A stretch of 64,000 nucleotides of DNA from Cohnella ginsengisoli (GTDB lineage: Bacteria; Bacillota; Bacilli; Paenibacillales; Paenibacillaceae), in contig NZ_JAPDHZ010000006.1 of NCBI RefSeq assembly GCF_029525555.1, forward strand, positions 620,001 to 684,000, in the 5' to 3' direction. This document shows, piece after piece, positions 1 through 9,510 of this stretch (positions are counted from its first letter, which is position 1; each line of letters starts with the position of its first letter). Below the pieces are notes generated by a model. That model was given only the letters and a program-made list of their open reading frames with translations, was not told the origin of the DNA and searched no databases. The position numbers and the translations under genes are program-made.

Positions 1-84
1 GGGACTGGCGGTATAATAAAAGCTGACAACGGTCTTGCGATCGCGATCGCGGAGCCGATGGCGGAAATGGAGGCTCCGGCGTGA
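1..84 (+). CDS. C-terminal end of an unidentified protein (partial)
   Basis: A reading frame is open from the window edge to a TGA at 82-84. It gives 27 residues ending in AEPMAEMEAPA. The stop overlaps the GTG start of the next gene by four bases (GTGA at 81-84), an arrangement typical of translationally coupled genes, which supports this being a real C-terminus. Too little is visible to assign a family. Confidence 0.5.
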   Translation, partial: GTGGIIKADNGLAIAIAEPMAEMEAPA

Positions 85-599
85 ATGTGCCGAATCTGTT
101 GACGATGTCCCGCTTTGTCCTGATCCCCGTCTTTCTGGCGCTTTATTTGGACGGACACCCTATATGGGCGTTGATCGTGGTGTTCGGAGCCGGGATTACC
201 GACATGCTGGACGGCTATATCGCCAGGCGCAGCGGCCTCGTGACGCAAGTCGGCATTATGCTCGATCCGCTCGCGGACAAGCTCATGATGCTCGCCGTCG
301 TCGGCGCGCTGCTGGCGCACGGAGAGATTCCCTGGTCCGCTGCGGGCGCGATGGCGTTCCGCGAGGTGGGGATGATCGCGACAGGCACGTACTTTCACTT
401 CCGGGGCAAGCGGACGGTGCCCGCGAATTCGTTCGGCAAGTTGACGACCGTGATTTATTACCTTGCCATCGTGCTGCTGATTCTCGATCAGCCGGGAGGC
501 GTCGTTGCGCTCTGGGTTGCCGTCGGCCTGTCGTTCGCGACTTCCTTCGTTTACTTTACTTCATTTAAAGAACTGAATGGCGAGACGAAGTCCGCTTAA
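81..599 (+). CDS. CDP-alcohol phosphatidyltransferase (PgsA-like)
   Basis: This is a 172-residue integral membrane enzyme of the CDP-alcohol phosphatidyltransferase family. Such enzymes transfer a phosphatidyl group from CDP-diacylglycerol to an alcohol, usually glycerol-3-phosphate. The family signature D-G-x2-A-R-x8-G-x3-D-x3-D is complete at residues about 41-63 (DGYIARR then GIMLDPLADK), with hydrophobic segments before and after it. The GTG start at 81 follows a purine-rich GGAGG. The length is slightly below typical PgsA (about 180-195), and the acceptor alcohol cannot be read from sequence, so cardiolipin synthase-type or another acceptor is possible. It is translationally coupled to the partial gene upstream. 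Confidence 0.85.
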   Translation: MNVPNLLTMSRFVLIPVFLALYLDGHPIWALIVVFGAGITDMLDGYIARRSGLVTQVGIMLDPLADKLMMLAVVGALLAHGEIPWSAAGAMAFREVGMIATGTYFHFRGKRTVPANSFGKLTTVIYYLAIVLLILDQPGGVVALWVAVGLSFATSFVYFTSFKELNGETKSA

Positions 600-790
600 G
601 CGGACGCAGCCGACCTGAAGGATGACAAAAGGACTTGCCGCAGGGCCGCGCGGGAAGCGATCGGCACGGGAGGCAAGCCCTCTTATATTCAACCTTCGCG
701 GCTGCAGGACGCGGAAGGATTATACATAGTATGGGCGCCGGGCCTCGCTGTTATTCCTTGGTCGCCGTACAATCGGAGGGAGTACTGTTC

Positions 791-1231
791 ATGCTCGACA
801 TCAATCAAATTCAGGAAATCATTCCGCATCGCCAGCCGTTCCTGCTCATCGACCGAATCCTCGAGCTCGAGCCGGGCAAACGCGCGGTCGGACTCAAAAA
901 CGTGACGATGAACGAACCGTATTTTGCCGGGCACTTCCCTGGATTCCCGGTCATGCCGGGCGTCCTGATCCTGGAGGCGCTCGCGCAAGTCGGCGCCACC
1001 GCGATCCTCGGACTCGAGGAAAACAAGGGGAAGATCGGCTTGTTCGCCGGCGTGGACGAGTTCCGCTGGCGGGGACAGGTGACGCCAGGGGACACGCTGA
1101 CGCTCGAGGTCGAGATTATCCGGCTGAAGGGACCCGTCGGCAAAGGACAGGCATCCGCCAAGGTGGACGGCAAGGTCGTCGCCGAAGGCGTGCTGATGTT
1201 CGCGCTGACCGATCCGGCGAAGGAGAGATGA
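791..1231 (+). CDS. fabZ: 3-hydroxyacyl-[ACP] dehydratase FabZ
   Basis: This 146-residue hot-dog-fold enzyme dehydrates 3-hydroxyacyl-ACP to trans-2-enoyl-ACP in type II fatty acid synthesis in the cytoplasm. The N-terminal substrate loop HRQPFLLIDR and the active-site helix GHFPGFPVMPGVLILEA (residues about 45-62), with catalytic His and Glu, are intact. The length matches the family. ATG 791 is chosen because GGAGGG lies about 9 bases upstream and homology begins directly with MLDINQIQEIIPHR. A longer in-frame extension from 635 has no ribosome binding site and no recognisable sequence. Confidence 0.96.
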   Translation: MLDINQIQEIIPHRQPFLLIDRILELEPGKRAVGLKNVTMNEPYFAGHFPGFPVMPGVLILEALAQVGATAILGLEENKGKIGLFAGVDEFRWRGQVTPGDTLTLEVEIIRLKGPVGKGQASAKVDGKVVAEGVLMFALTDPAKER

Positions 1232-1325
1232 ACGTACGGCCCCGGCGCGCCGGGCTCTCGCTGTGACGGAGAGCGCGGCGCCTGGGTATAGATAAAGAGA
1301 CCAAAGACGGAAGGATGAGAAATTG

Positions 1326-3029
1326 ATGACCATTGCTGCGAACGAAGTGTATGAATCCTGGCTCAACAATCCGAAGGTAGACGACTCGACCAAGGAGGAG
1401 CTGCGCTCGATCGGGGACAAACCCGCGGAGATCGACGACCGTTTTTACCGCGAGCTTGAGTTCGGCACCGGCGGCCTTCGCGGCGTGATGGGCGCGGGCA
1501 CAAACCGGATGAACCGGTATATGATCGGCCGCGCGACGCAGGGCTTCGCCAATTATTTGCTGCGCAACTTCGAGTCCCCCTCCGTCGTGATCGCGCACGA
1601 TTCCCGCAATAATTCCGATATCTTCACGCTCGAGACGGCACAAGTGCTGGCGGCAAACGGGATCAAGGCTTATTTGTTCCGCTCCTTGCGCCCGACGCCT
1701 CAGCTGTCGTTCGCGGTCCGGGATCTGAAGGCCGCAGGCGGCGTCGTCGTGACGGCCAGCCACAACCCGCCCGAGTACAACGGGTACAAGGTCTACGGCC
1801 AGGACGGCTGCCAGCTCGTGCCCCATCAGGCGGAGCAGGTCATCGCCGCGATTCGCGAAGTCGACGCGTTCGATGACGTCAAGCGTATGAGTCAGGCCGA
1901 AGGCGAAGCGCAGGGCCTGATCGTATGGCTGGGCGAAAATGAAGACAATCGGTTCGTACATACGGTCGCCGCTCAATCCGTTCATCCCGAGGTGCTGAAA
2001 AGCGGCGCGGGATCGGCGCTCTCCGTCGTCTATACGCCGCTGCACGGCGCGGGCAACATGCCCGTGCGCTGGGTGCTGGCTGCCGCGGGCTTTACCAACG
2101 TACACGTGGTACCCGAGCAGGAGCAGCCGAACGGCATGTTCTCGACGGTCAAGTCCCCGAACCCGGAGGAGCACGAAGCGTTTACGCTCGCGATCAAGCT
2201 CGCGGACGAAGTGGGCGCGGACATCATCATCGGCACGGATCCGGACTGCGATCGCATGGGCGCCGTCGTCAAGAACGACAAGGGCGAATACGTCGTGCTG
2301 TCCGGCAACCAGTCCGGCGCGCTGATGGTGCACTACCTGCTCTCCAATCTGCAGGCCAAGGGACGCCTGCCGGCCAATGGCGCCGTCATTAAGACGATCG
2401 TCACGAGCGAGATGGGCGCCGATATCGCGCGCTCGTACGGCAGCGCGGTCATCAACACGCTCACCGGCTTCAAGTACATCGGGGAGAAAATGACCGAGTT
2501 CGAATCCACGGGAGAGCATGCGTTCCTCTTCGGCTACGAGGAGAGCTACGGCTATCTCGCCGGCACGTATGCGCGTGACAAGGACGCGGTCGTCGCGTCG
2601 CTGCTCATCTGCGAGGCGGCCGCCTTCTACAAGACGCAAGGCAAGACGCTGTACGACGTGCTGCTGGAGCTGTACGCGAAGTACGGCACGTATCTGGAAA
2701 AGCTGGAATCACGCACGCTCAAAGGCAAGGACGGCGTCGCCCAAATCGCCGCGATCATGGCGGACTGGCGCACGAATCCGCCTGCCGAGGTGGGCGGCAT
2801 CAAGGTGGACCAGGTGCTCGACTACGAGCTGGGACTGGACGGCTTGCCGAAGGAGAACGTGCTGAAGTTTCTGCGCGCGGACGGCTCTTGGTTCTGCCTT
2901 CGTCCTTCGGGCACAGAACCGAAGATCAAAGTGTACTTCGCCGTTCGCGGCGACGACCTTGGCGGCGCCAACGCCGCGCTGGACGCGCTGGTCGGCGCGG
3001 TCATGGCGCGCGTAGACGCGCTTAGCTAA
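1326..3029 (+). CDS. Phosphoglucomutase/phosphomannomutase (alpha-D-phosphohexomutase family)
   Basis: This 567-residue cytoplasmic enzyme interconverts hexose-1- and hexose-6-phosphates, supplying glucose-1-P and possibly mannose-1-P to the nucleotide-sugar genes further along the window. All four family motifs are visible: the phosphoserine loop TASHNP near residue 145, the metal loop DPDCDRMG near 304, the sugar loop GYEESYGYL near 402 and the phosphate-binding RPSGTEPK near 524. ATG 1326 follows GGAAGG at a normal distance; a TTG directly before it is the alternative. It resembles the PgcA type of Bacillus, but substrate preference (glucose or mannose) cannot be decided from sequence. Confidence 0.93.
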   Translation: MTIAANEVYESWLNNPKVDDSTKEELRSIGDKPAEIDDRFYRELEFGTGGLRGVMGAGTNRMNRYMIGRATQGFANYLLRNFESPSVVIAHDSRNNSDIFTLETAQVLAANGIKAYLFRSLRPTPQLSFAVRDLKAAGGVVVTASHNPPEYNGYKVYGQDGCQLVPHQAEQVIAAIREVDAFDDVKRMSQAEGEAQGLIVWLGENEDNRFVHTVAAQSVHPEVLKSGAGSALSVVYTPLHGAGNMPVRWVLAAAGFTNVHVVPEQEQPNGMFSTVKSPNPEEHEAFTLAIKLADEVGADIIIGTDPDCDRMGAVVKNDKGEYVVLSGNQSGALMVHYLLSNLQAKGRLPANGAVIKTIVTSEMGADIARSYGSAVINTLTGFKYIGEKMTEFESTGEHAFLFGYEESYGYLAGTYARDKDAVVASLLICEAAAFYKTQGKTLYDVLLELYAKYGTYLEKLESRTLKGKDGVAQIAAIMADWRTNPPAEVGGIKVDQVLDYELGLDGLPKENVLKFLRADGSWFCLRPSGTEPKIKVYFAVRGDDLGGANAALDALVGAVMARVDALS

Positions 3030-3621
3030 GCGAGGTCCGCGCCTTTCGGCCACAATCTAGCCCGCAGCCGCCTGCGCTCCGCACGGCTTGCGGGCGCTTG
3101 TGCGCTTGGGCGGGCCGGCGGGGAGCGCGACAGTGGCAAGTAACGTCCGGCTGGCTTGCCGTCCGGCTGGCTGGGAGCTGATTGCCGGCTGATTGGCTGG
3201 TTTTTGATTCGTTGACTGATGCTGGTGACCTGGCTGGTGAGTGAGTCGTTGGCTCTGACTCGTGCCGGACGGACTCCGATTTGCCTTGAAGGCAAGCGCA
3301 ATGGGATTCGCATACTCGGACGGTGTCGCTTCTTGTCGCGGTATTGCGCGGGAAATGATGGCTATTGACGATGCAGAAGAAAACGGCTCGTAACTTGCCA
3401 GGCTGCGACTTCGTCTATATGGCATGCGCGTCAGAAACGGGAAGGCTTGGCTTCAGCAAGGCGGCAGGAAAATGTTGCGCTTTCGGCATTCATTGCCGGG
3501 ATAACTGCAATACTACATTTAATTCGCGAAACTCGCGGCAATGGGTAACCTTCGGCGTCCGCGCGAAGCGTTCGTAAGCGAAGCGCGCCGTCGCCGATGA
3601 GGATAAAAGGGAGTGGAAGCG
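3030..3621. other. Long intergenic stretch with degenerate CTGG-rich repeats
   Basis: No convincing gene is present. Bases about 3140-3260 consist of loosely repeated GGCTGG/CTGATTG/CTGGTGA blocks, giving several overlapping low-complexity open frames on both strands that look accidental. Near 3555-3590 there is an inverted GCGAAGCG-type repeat. No intrinsic terminator with a clear T-tract was seen for the phosphohexomutase gene. Confidence 0.4.
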
Positions 3622-5656
3622 GTGCCTGTATGGCTGGATCAATGGAATCGCAGATTGGCGAAGTGGCTCTGGTGGGTCGTGCTGATTGGCGTGCTGGGCT
3701 CGCTGCCCGTCGCTTATGCGCGCGTGCAGACCGAGCACTCTGCGAACAAAGTGGAAATCATCGTGGACTACAAGGACATCTTGACGATCGCGGCTACGCA
3801 GGCGGATCCGAAGGCGTTTGCCCAGGAGCAGCTTAAAAAAGCTGAAGGATGCCGGCGTCAATGGAATGGCGGTGTTCGAAAGCAATCTGGACGAGCTGAG
3901 CCTGACCGGGGACGTAATGGTGTATACGGCTCAGCAAGCCGCGCAGTTGGTTGGCGAGCTTAGCGTGCCGGGCGACAATCGTACATACGTCATGTTCAAC
4001 AAGCCGGATACCGAGCCCGCGATCAAGCCGATCGTGGAAGACGCGTTCAACCAGGCCGGGGTGAGCGTCGAGTCTTGGTCCGCGAAGGGCCGCGACGGCA
4101 TCATCCTCGGGGTCGGACCCGATGACGCCAAGCTGCGTCCGATGGAACCGAACCCGCTCTCCATGCAGGCGATCCACGATGCGGGGCTGATGGTCGTACC
4201 GCGTATTTCCGATCGTACTCAGCCGTACAACGCCGCTCGCGTGTCCGACTGGCTGGCCAAGTTCAAAGCGGTCGGCGCTACGCGCATTATTTTCGACGGC
4301 GAAGCAGTGACGGGATACAACAACCAGGCGGATCAACGCAGCCTGGACGACTTCGCCAAGCAGCTCAAGGACGGCGGGTTCGGTACCGCGGTCATCGAGA
4401 ACCTGAAGGCGCCGCAGCTCGGCATGGGCGCGCTTGCCCAGAAGCTCGACTACAACGCGGTCCGCCTGCATTCGGTGTCCGAGGGCGAGATGATGGTGAT
4501 CAGCCCCGAGACGCTGAAGGACCGTCTCGTGCTGGCCGTGAAGGACCGCAACATCCGTATGATCTACCTGAACGCCGCGCCGGCGCGCGACGACAAGAAG
4601 GCGGTCGTGACCCACCCGATCGACAAGACGATCGTCACTGCGCTCTCCGGAGACGACGGCGCGATCGAGCGTATGCGAGACTTCGGCTTCGTGACGGGCG
4701 AAGCGCATGCTTTTAAGGTTCACAAAGCACCGGCCGAGACGGTCTGGCGCGGTCTGGCGATCGCGGGCGCGGTCTCGCTGATCGCGATCATGATCGGACT
4801 GTTCCTGCCGCCGCTGCTCCTGCCGGTTACGATCCTCGGCTTCATCGGCGGAGCGGGCGTGCTCGCGCTCGATTCGTCGCTGCTTACGCAGGCGCTGGCG
4901 CTGTTCGTCGCGATCGCGGCGCCGACGGTGTCCGTCGTGACGCTGGTTCGCCTGCTTCGGGCGAGAAGGAATCGCCCCGAAAACTTCCGTATGTCCGCCG
5001 GTCGCCGGATAGGCTCCGCGATCTTGCTCTATATTCGTACGGCGATTCTGTCCGTCATCGCCATCCCGTTCGTCATCGCGCTGCTCAACGACATTACGTA
5101 CGAACTCGTGCTGCAGCAGTTCCGCGGCGTCAGCCTGCTCCATCTCGCGCCGATCGCGCTGGTGGCGCTCTACGTATTCTTTTATGGCTCCGCGAACGGA
5201 TTCTGGGGCAACCTCCGGCAGCTGCTGGTCATGCCGATCAAGGTGTTCTGGGTCATCGCAGGCGTGTTCATCCTGGCGGCAGGCTATTATTATCTGACGC
5301 GTACTGGAAACGGCGGTTCCGCATCCGGCATCGAGATGAAGCTGCGCACGTTCCTCGAGACGACTTTCCACGTGCGTCCGAGATTCAAGGAATTCGCGAT
5401 GGGCCACCCGCTCATGCTGCTGGGCCTGTTCCTGTCGCTTCGCTATCCGAAGTGGCCGCTCGTGCTCATCGTCGCCGCCACGATCGGACAGCTGTCGATG
5501 GTCGACACGTTCGCGCACATTCATACGCCAGCCGTGCTGTCCGCGACACGGGATCTGCTAGGACTCGGCATCGGTTTCCTGATCGGACTCGTGCTGATCG
5601 TCGTCTGGCAGGTGCTCGAGCGTCTGTGGGCGGTTTGGAGAAAGCAGCTGGCTTGA
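3622..5656 (+). CDS. DUF5693-type polytopic membrane protein next to csaB (one frameshift)
   Basis: The corrected protein has about 677 residues. An N-terminal membrane anchor (around residues 13-33, WLWWVVLIGVLGSLPVAYA) is followed by a roughly 340-residue extracytoplasmic domain and at least seven membrane segments from about residue 370 to the end. This matches the DUF5693 family, which typically lies directly upstream of csaB in Paenibacillaceae; its biochemical role is unknown to me, and a part in wall-polymer assembly is inferred from position. The frame changes at the A6 run 3835-3840: the first part ends in AQEQLKK and the second continues LKDAGVNGMAVFE, so one surplus A is likely. 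GTG 3622 is chosen because AGGGAG lies 9-10 bases upstream. Confidence 0.75.
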
Positions 5657-5791
5657 AGTGAGCAAGTTCTGCATGGCGCGGAAATCGGGTAAAGAGGAAT
5701 GCGGCCGCTAAGAGATCGATATTGAAGGTAAGGCAGGGCGGCGCGCCTCTTTCATCTGAATTTAAGGCAAACATAGGCGGTGCATGGCATA

Positions 5792-7183
5792 ATGGGTATG
5801 GCAAAAACGGACCGGAAGCTGCGGCTGGTGCTGTCCGGCTACTACGGCTTCCGCAACAGCGGAGACGAAGCGGTGCTGCTCAGCATCCTGAACGCGCTCG
5901 AGCAGGCCGGCGAAGACCAAGGTGTATTCGTCGAGCCGATCGTGCTGTCCGGGGATCCGGCCTGGACGGCCCGGCAGTACGGCGTCTGGTCGGTGCCGCG
6001 CATGAAGCTGCGCGAGGTGCGCGAAGCGATCGCCGCCAGCGACGGCGTGATCAGCGGCGGCGGCAGCCTGCTCCAGGATGCGACCGGCCTCGGGTCGATC
6101 CCGTATTATCTGGGCATCCTGGAGATGGCGCGCTGGGCGCGCAAGCCGACATTTGTGTATGCCCAGGGCATCGGGCCGGTGAAGCGCCGGATGTTCGGGC
6201 CGTTCATCGCGCGGGCGATGCGCAAGGCGTCGTACGTGTCGGTGCGGGACGCCGAATCGGCCGCGCTGCTGGCCGGCTTCGGCGTTCCGGAGGATCGGGT
6301 CGCGGTCGTGCCGGACCCGGTCATGGGGCTGCCGCTGCCGCCGTCGGCCGGCGGGGCGGAGGTGCGCGGCGCCGCTGCAGGCGGAGCGGCGGGCGATGGG
6401 GGCCGCGCGGCCGAAGGCCGGAGCGCGGCGAGCGGTGAGCCCGGCGCGGCCGGTGGCGCGTGGGGCTCGGGGTTGGCCGGCGCCGCCGCTGCGGGCGCCG
6501 CGGGCGATGGGCCTCGAGCGGCCGATGGCGCGCGGGGCTCGGGGTTGGCCGGCGCTGCCGCTGCGGGCGCCGGAGAACGCGATGCCGCTCCTGCCGAAGG
6601 CGCAGGCGCGGCGCGCGGGGGCGGCACGGACAGGCCGCCGCTGGTCGGCGTGTCCGTGCGGTTCTGGCGCGGCGACCGGTCCGATCTGGACCGGATCGCC
6701 GCGGCGCTGGCCGCGCTGGCGCGGCAGCGTCCGGTGCGGCTGCGGTTTTTGCCCTTTCACGAGGGCGCGGACGAGGATGCGTCGCGCTACGTGATCGAGC
6801 GGCTGGGCGATGCCACCGTCATGGCGGAGATCGCGCCCGCGCACGATGCGCCGCAGGAGATGCTTCGCGAGATCGACCGCTGCGACCTGCTGGTCGGCAT
6901 GCGGCTCCACTCGCTCATCTATGCCGCGAACCGCGAAGTGCCGCTGCTCGGCCTTTCCTACGATCCGAAGATCGACCAGTTTCTGCATCGCCTCGGCGAC
7001 CGGCCCATCGGCACCGTCGACGCGATCGATGTACAACATTTTGCGGCCAAGGCCGTCCAATTCATAGAAGATCCGGCACAGTGGCGCATCGACCATTACA
7101 GCGCCATCCGGCGACTGAAGGAAGAAGCGGCCTTACCGGCGCAGCGAATCGTCGAAGCCTGCCTGGAACTTAGAGGGAGATAA
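5792..7183 (+). CDS. csaB: Polysaccharide pyruvyl transferase CsaB
   Basis: CsaB adds ketal-pyruvate to the secondary cell wall polymer, the modification recognised by SLH domains, so it is functionally tied to the SLH proteins in this window. The N-terminal half (SGYYGFRNSGDEAVL, then ISGGGSLLQD and YAQGIGPV) and C-terminal half (VSVRFWRGDRSDLD, then LLVGMRLHSLIYAAN) are typical. Between them, roughly residues 185-285, sits an Ala/Gly-rich insert with near-repeats of GLAGAAAAGA that is not part of the usual fold. ATG 5792 is preferred over GTG 5780 and ATG 5798 because AGGCGGTG at 5775-5782 is correctly spaced. The stop is two bases before the next ATG, indicating an operon with the tagA-like gene. 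Confidence 0.92.
   Translation: MGMAKTDRKLRLVLSGYYGFRNSGDEAVLLSILNALEQAGEDQGVFVEPIVLSGDPAWTARQYGVWSVPRMKLREVREAIAASDGVISGGGSLLQDATGLGSIPYYLGILEMARWARKPTFVYAQGIGPVKRRMFGPFIARAMRKASYVSVRDAESAALLAGFGVPEDRVAVVPDPVMGLPLPPSAGGAEVRGAAAGGAAGDGGRAAEGRSAASGEPGAAGGAWGSGLAGAAAAGAAGDGPRAADGARGSGLAGAAAAGAGERDAAPAEGAGAARGGGTDRPPLVGVSVRFWRGDRSDLDRIAAALAALARQRPVRLRFLPFHEGADEDASRYVIERLGDATVMAEIAPAHDAPQEMLREIDRCDLLVGMRLHSLIYAANREVPLLGLSYDPKIDQFLHRLGDRPIGTVDAIDVQHFAAKAVQFIEDPAQWRIDHYSAIRRLKEEAALPAQRIVEACLELRGR
6355..6640 (+). repeat. GC-rich imperfect tandem repeat inside csaB
   Basis: About 285 bases of extremely GC-rich sequence contain near-copies of a unit of about 75 bases: one block near 6462-6500 and another near 6537-6575 share GGCTCGGGGTTGGCCGGCG, with a more degenerate copy before them. 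The translation is an Ala/Gly-rich linker that splits the two conserved halves of CsaB. The reading frame stays open throughout, so the insert is in phase. Confidence 0.75.
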
Positions 7184-7185
7184 CC

Positions 7186-7953
7186 ATGTCTCAGACCGCG
7201 GATGCACGCAGCTTTCCGACCGTATCGATTTACGGCATCCCTTTTTCTAAAATGAATATGTCCCAAACGGTCGATTATCTCATCGGGGCGGTCGTGTCCG
7301 GCAAGAGCCATCGCATCGTCACCGGCAATCCGGAGATGGTCATGAAGTCGCTGCAAAATCCGGTATTCCGCCGGGCGCTGGCGACCGCCGAGCTCGTCGT
7401 CCCCGACGGTACGGGCGTCGTGTGGGCGGCGCGGCGCGTCCGCCAGCCCGTAGCCGAACGCGTGGCCGGATACGATCTGCTGCACGAGCTGATGCGCGAG
7501 GGAGATCGCCGCCATTGGAGCGTCTATTTGCTCGGCGCCTCGCAGGAAGTCGTGGATGCGGCCCATGCCAAGCTGGCTTCGCTCTATCCCGGCGTTCGAT
7601 TCGCAGGCGTTCGCAACGGGTATTTTACCGACAGAGACGATGAAGCGGTCGTAGCCGCCATTCGCGATTCGAAGCCCGACCTGCTGTTCGTCGCCCGCTC
7701 GATGGATAACCAAGAGCCATGGCTCGCGAAGCATCAGGCCGCGCTCGGCGTGCCCGTCATGATGGGCGTCGGCGGCAGCTTCGACGTACTCGCCGGCAAG
7801 ACGAAGCGCGCGCCTGCGCTGTTTATCAAGCTGAGGCTTGAGTGGTTCTACCGGCTGCTTCGGGAGCCGACGCGGATCAGGCGAATGATGGTACTTCCCC
7901 AATTCGCGATCAAAGTGGCCCGAGACGGCGATAACCTTTTGCAAACGAAATGA
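7186..7953 (+). CDS. WecB/TagA/CpsF family glycosyltransferase
   Basis: This 255-residue protein belongs to the TagA/WecG/CpsF (GT26) family, whose members add N-acetylmannosamine or a related sugar to lipid-linked GlcNAc at the start of wall teichoic acid or wall polymer synthesis. Visible motifs include VTGNPEMVMKS, the catalytic-region PDGTGVVWAAR, ERVAGYDLL, and the C-terminal GVGGSFDVLAGKTKRAP followed by LEWFYRLLREPTR. The usual ALGxPxQE segment reads VARSMDNQEPW here. ATG 7186 follows AGAGGGAGA. It is probably co-transcribed with csaB and followed by the tagO-like gene, which points to linkage-unit synthesis for the wall polymer. Confidence 0.92.
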   Translation: MSQTADARSFPTVSIYGIPFSKMNMSQTVDYLIGAVVSGKSHRIVTGNPEMVMKSLQNPVFRRALATAELVVPDGTGVVWAARRVRQPVAERVAGYDLLHELMREGDRRHWSVYLLGASQEVVDAAHAKLASLYPGVRFAGVRNGYFTDRDDEAVVAAIRDSKPDLLFVARSMDNQEPWLAKHQAALGVPVMMGVGGSFDVLAGKTKRAPALFIKLRLEWFYRLLREPTRIRRMMVLPQFAIKVARDGDNLLQTK

Positions 7954-8022
7954 AAATGCATGAAAACGAGCTTGAGTGAAGGAAAACGGCCTTTTTTGCC
8001 GGAATTCGGCGAAATTATTGGC

Positions 8023-8051
8023 TTGTTCATTCCCGTGCCGGAGCGTATAAT
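8023..8051 (+). promoter_or_regulatory. Predicted sigma-A promoter for the tagO-like gene
   Basis: TTGTTC at 8023-8028 and a perfect TATAAT at 8046-8051 are separated by 17 bases, about 35 bases upstream of the ATG at 8086. This suggests that the tagO-like gene has its own start despite lying downstream of csaB and tagA. Confidence 0.65.
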
Positions 8052-8085
8052 TCATTCCGGTACATAAGCTAAAGGAGATGTAAAA

Positions 8086-9231
8086 ATGCCGACAGGCTGG
8101 ATGGTTGGAATCGGGATCACCGGATTTGTGCTATCGCTCGCGCTTGCGCTGGTGTTGACGCCGCTTGTTAAGAAGTTCGCGTTTCTCGTCGGCGCGATCG
8201 ACAAACCGAATCATCGCAAAGTGCACACGCGGATCATGCCACGGCTCGGAGGTCTGTCCTTCTACGCTTCGTTTACGGTCATTATTCTTCTCTTGCTGCC
8301 GCTCATTCCCGAGCACTGGTTCAGCGCTCACGACAAGCGTCTCATCGGCGCGCTACTAACGGGCGGTTCGCTCATCGTGCTGCTGGGCGCGCTGGACGAC
8401 AGGTTTCAGCTGTCCGCCAAGCTCAAGCTGCTCGTGCAGATCGCTGCGGCATGCGTCGTCGTTTTCGGCTTCGATATTCGAATGGACTTCGTTAATATAC
8501 CTTTCGGCGCGGATAGCCAGTCGCTGACCGAATGGATCAGCATCCCGCTCACGATCTTCTGGATCGTCGGCGTCACCAACGCGATCAATCTGATCGACGG
8601 GCTCGACGGCCTCGCGGCCGGCGTGTCCGGCATCGCGATCAGCTCCATCCTCGTCATGTCCGCCCTGATGGGCCAAGGTACCGTCGTCATTCTGTGCGCG
8701 GTGCTGCTGGGCGGCATTATCGGATTCCTGTTCTTCAACTTCCACCCCGCCAAGATCTTCATGGGAGATTCGGGCGCTTTGTTCCTCGGCTTTGCGCTCG
8801 CGATGCTGTCGATGCTCGGGTTCAAGCAGATCACCGTCGTCTCGTTCGTGACGCCGCTGCTGCTGATCGGCGTGCCGCTGTCGGATACGTTCTTCGCGAT
8901 CATCCGCCGCCGCGTGCAGAAGAAGCCGATCTTCGAACCGGACAAAGGACATCTCCATCACTGTCTGCAGCAACTGGGTTTCAGCCACCGGAAGACGGTA
9001 CTCATCATCTATGGCGTGGCTGCGTTCTTCGGCGCATGCGCCGTGCTCCAGTCGGTCTTCTCGAACTCGGGCGTCGGCAACTGGCTGACCTTCGTCGTCA
9101 TCTGCGTGCTGCTCGTCCTGCTGCAGATCGGCGCCGAGCTCATCGGCATCGTGGACAAGTCGAAGCGCCCGATCCTGAACTTCCTCGCGCGCATGCGTGT
9201 GAAGGAGACTGCGGGTACACGCTCCAAGTAA
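8086..9231 (+). CDS. UDP-GlcNAc:undecaprenyl-phosphate GlcNAc-1-phosphate transferase (TagO/WecA-like)
   Basis: This 381-residue polytopic membrane protein of the MraY/WecA/TagO family starts lipid-linked wall polymer synthesis by transferring GlcNAc-1-P to undecaprenyl phosphate. Family motifs are present in order: LGALDDRF (Asp-Asp pair), NAINLIDGLDGLAAG, NFHPAKIFMGDSG and the cytoplasmic histidine motif GHLHH. About ten or eleven hydrophobic segments are visible. ATG 8086 has a strong AAGGAGATG ribosome binding site. With the preceding tagA-like gene and csaB it gives a coherent set for the pyruvylated wall polymer. Confidence 0.94.
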   Translation: MPTGWMVGIGITGFVLSLALALVLTPLVKKFAFLVGAIDKPNHRKVHTRIMPRLGGLSFYASFTVIILLLLPLIPEHWFSAHDKRLIGALLTGGSLIVLLGALDDRFQLSAKLKLLVQIAAACVVVFGFDIRMDFVNIPFGADSQSLTEWISIPLTIFWIVGVTNAINLIDGLDGLAAGVSGIAISSILVMSALMGQGTVVILCAVLLGGIIGFLFFNFHPAKIFMGDSGALFLGFALAMLSMLGFKQITVVSFVTPLLLIGVPLSDTFFAIIRRRVQKKPIFEPDKGHLHHCLQQLGFSHRKTVLIIYGVAAFFGACAVLQSVFSNSGVGNWLTFVVICVLLVLLQIGAELIGIVDKSKRPILNFLARMRVKETAGTRSK

Positions 9232-9245
9232 CCTTAGAATTCACG

Positions 9246-9286
9246 GCTCTGTTCCGCACTCGCGGAGCAGAGCTATTTTAGTTTTT
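9246..9286 (+). terminator. Intrinsic terminator after the tagO-like gene
   Basis: A 12-bp hairpin (GCTCTGTTCCGC, loop ACTC, GCGGAGCAGAGC, one G-U pair) is followed by ATTTTAGTTTTT. It lies 15 bases after the tagO-like stop and closes that transcription unit. Confidence 0.85.
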
Positions 9287-9510
9287 CACGATCCTTAAAT
9301 GTACCTTCAACAGTAGATTCCAAACATTCCCTTGCGGCGGAACTGGGTACGGAGTCTTATTATGGAGGAAATGCCTAAACAATTGACCTCGAGCTTCCGA
9401 TAACAACAGTACGATAACTGTCTTCCGAGGCAAGTTGGGTGGTGTTCGTTCCTTTATCCCGTTTTCCGACGTCCCTATAACTAACGACCCGCACAAGGAG
9501 GATTTTTCCT

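Noticed and set aside
3365..3577. 70-residue open frame in the gap before the DUF5693 gene
   Set aside because: No binding site and Cys-rich random composition; nothing resembles a known protein.
3835..3840. Programmed -1 ribosomal frameshift at an A-AAA-AAG-type heptamer in the DUF5693 gene
   Set aside because: The joined frame requires a +1 shift (skip of one base), not -1, and there is no downstream stimulatory hairpin. A surplus A fits better.
3833..5524. 563-residue open frame on the minus strand
   Set aside because: It lies wholly opposite the DUF5693 gene, is rich in Arg/His/Asp as expected for a shadow of GC-rich codons, and has no homologous motifs.
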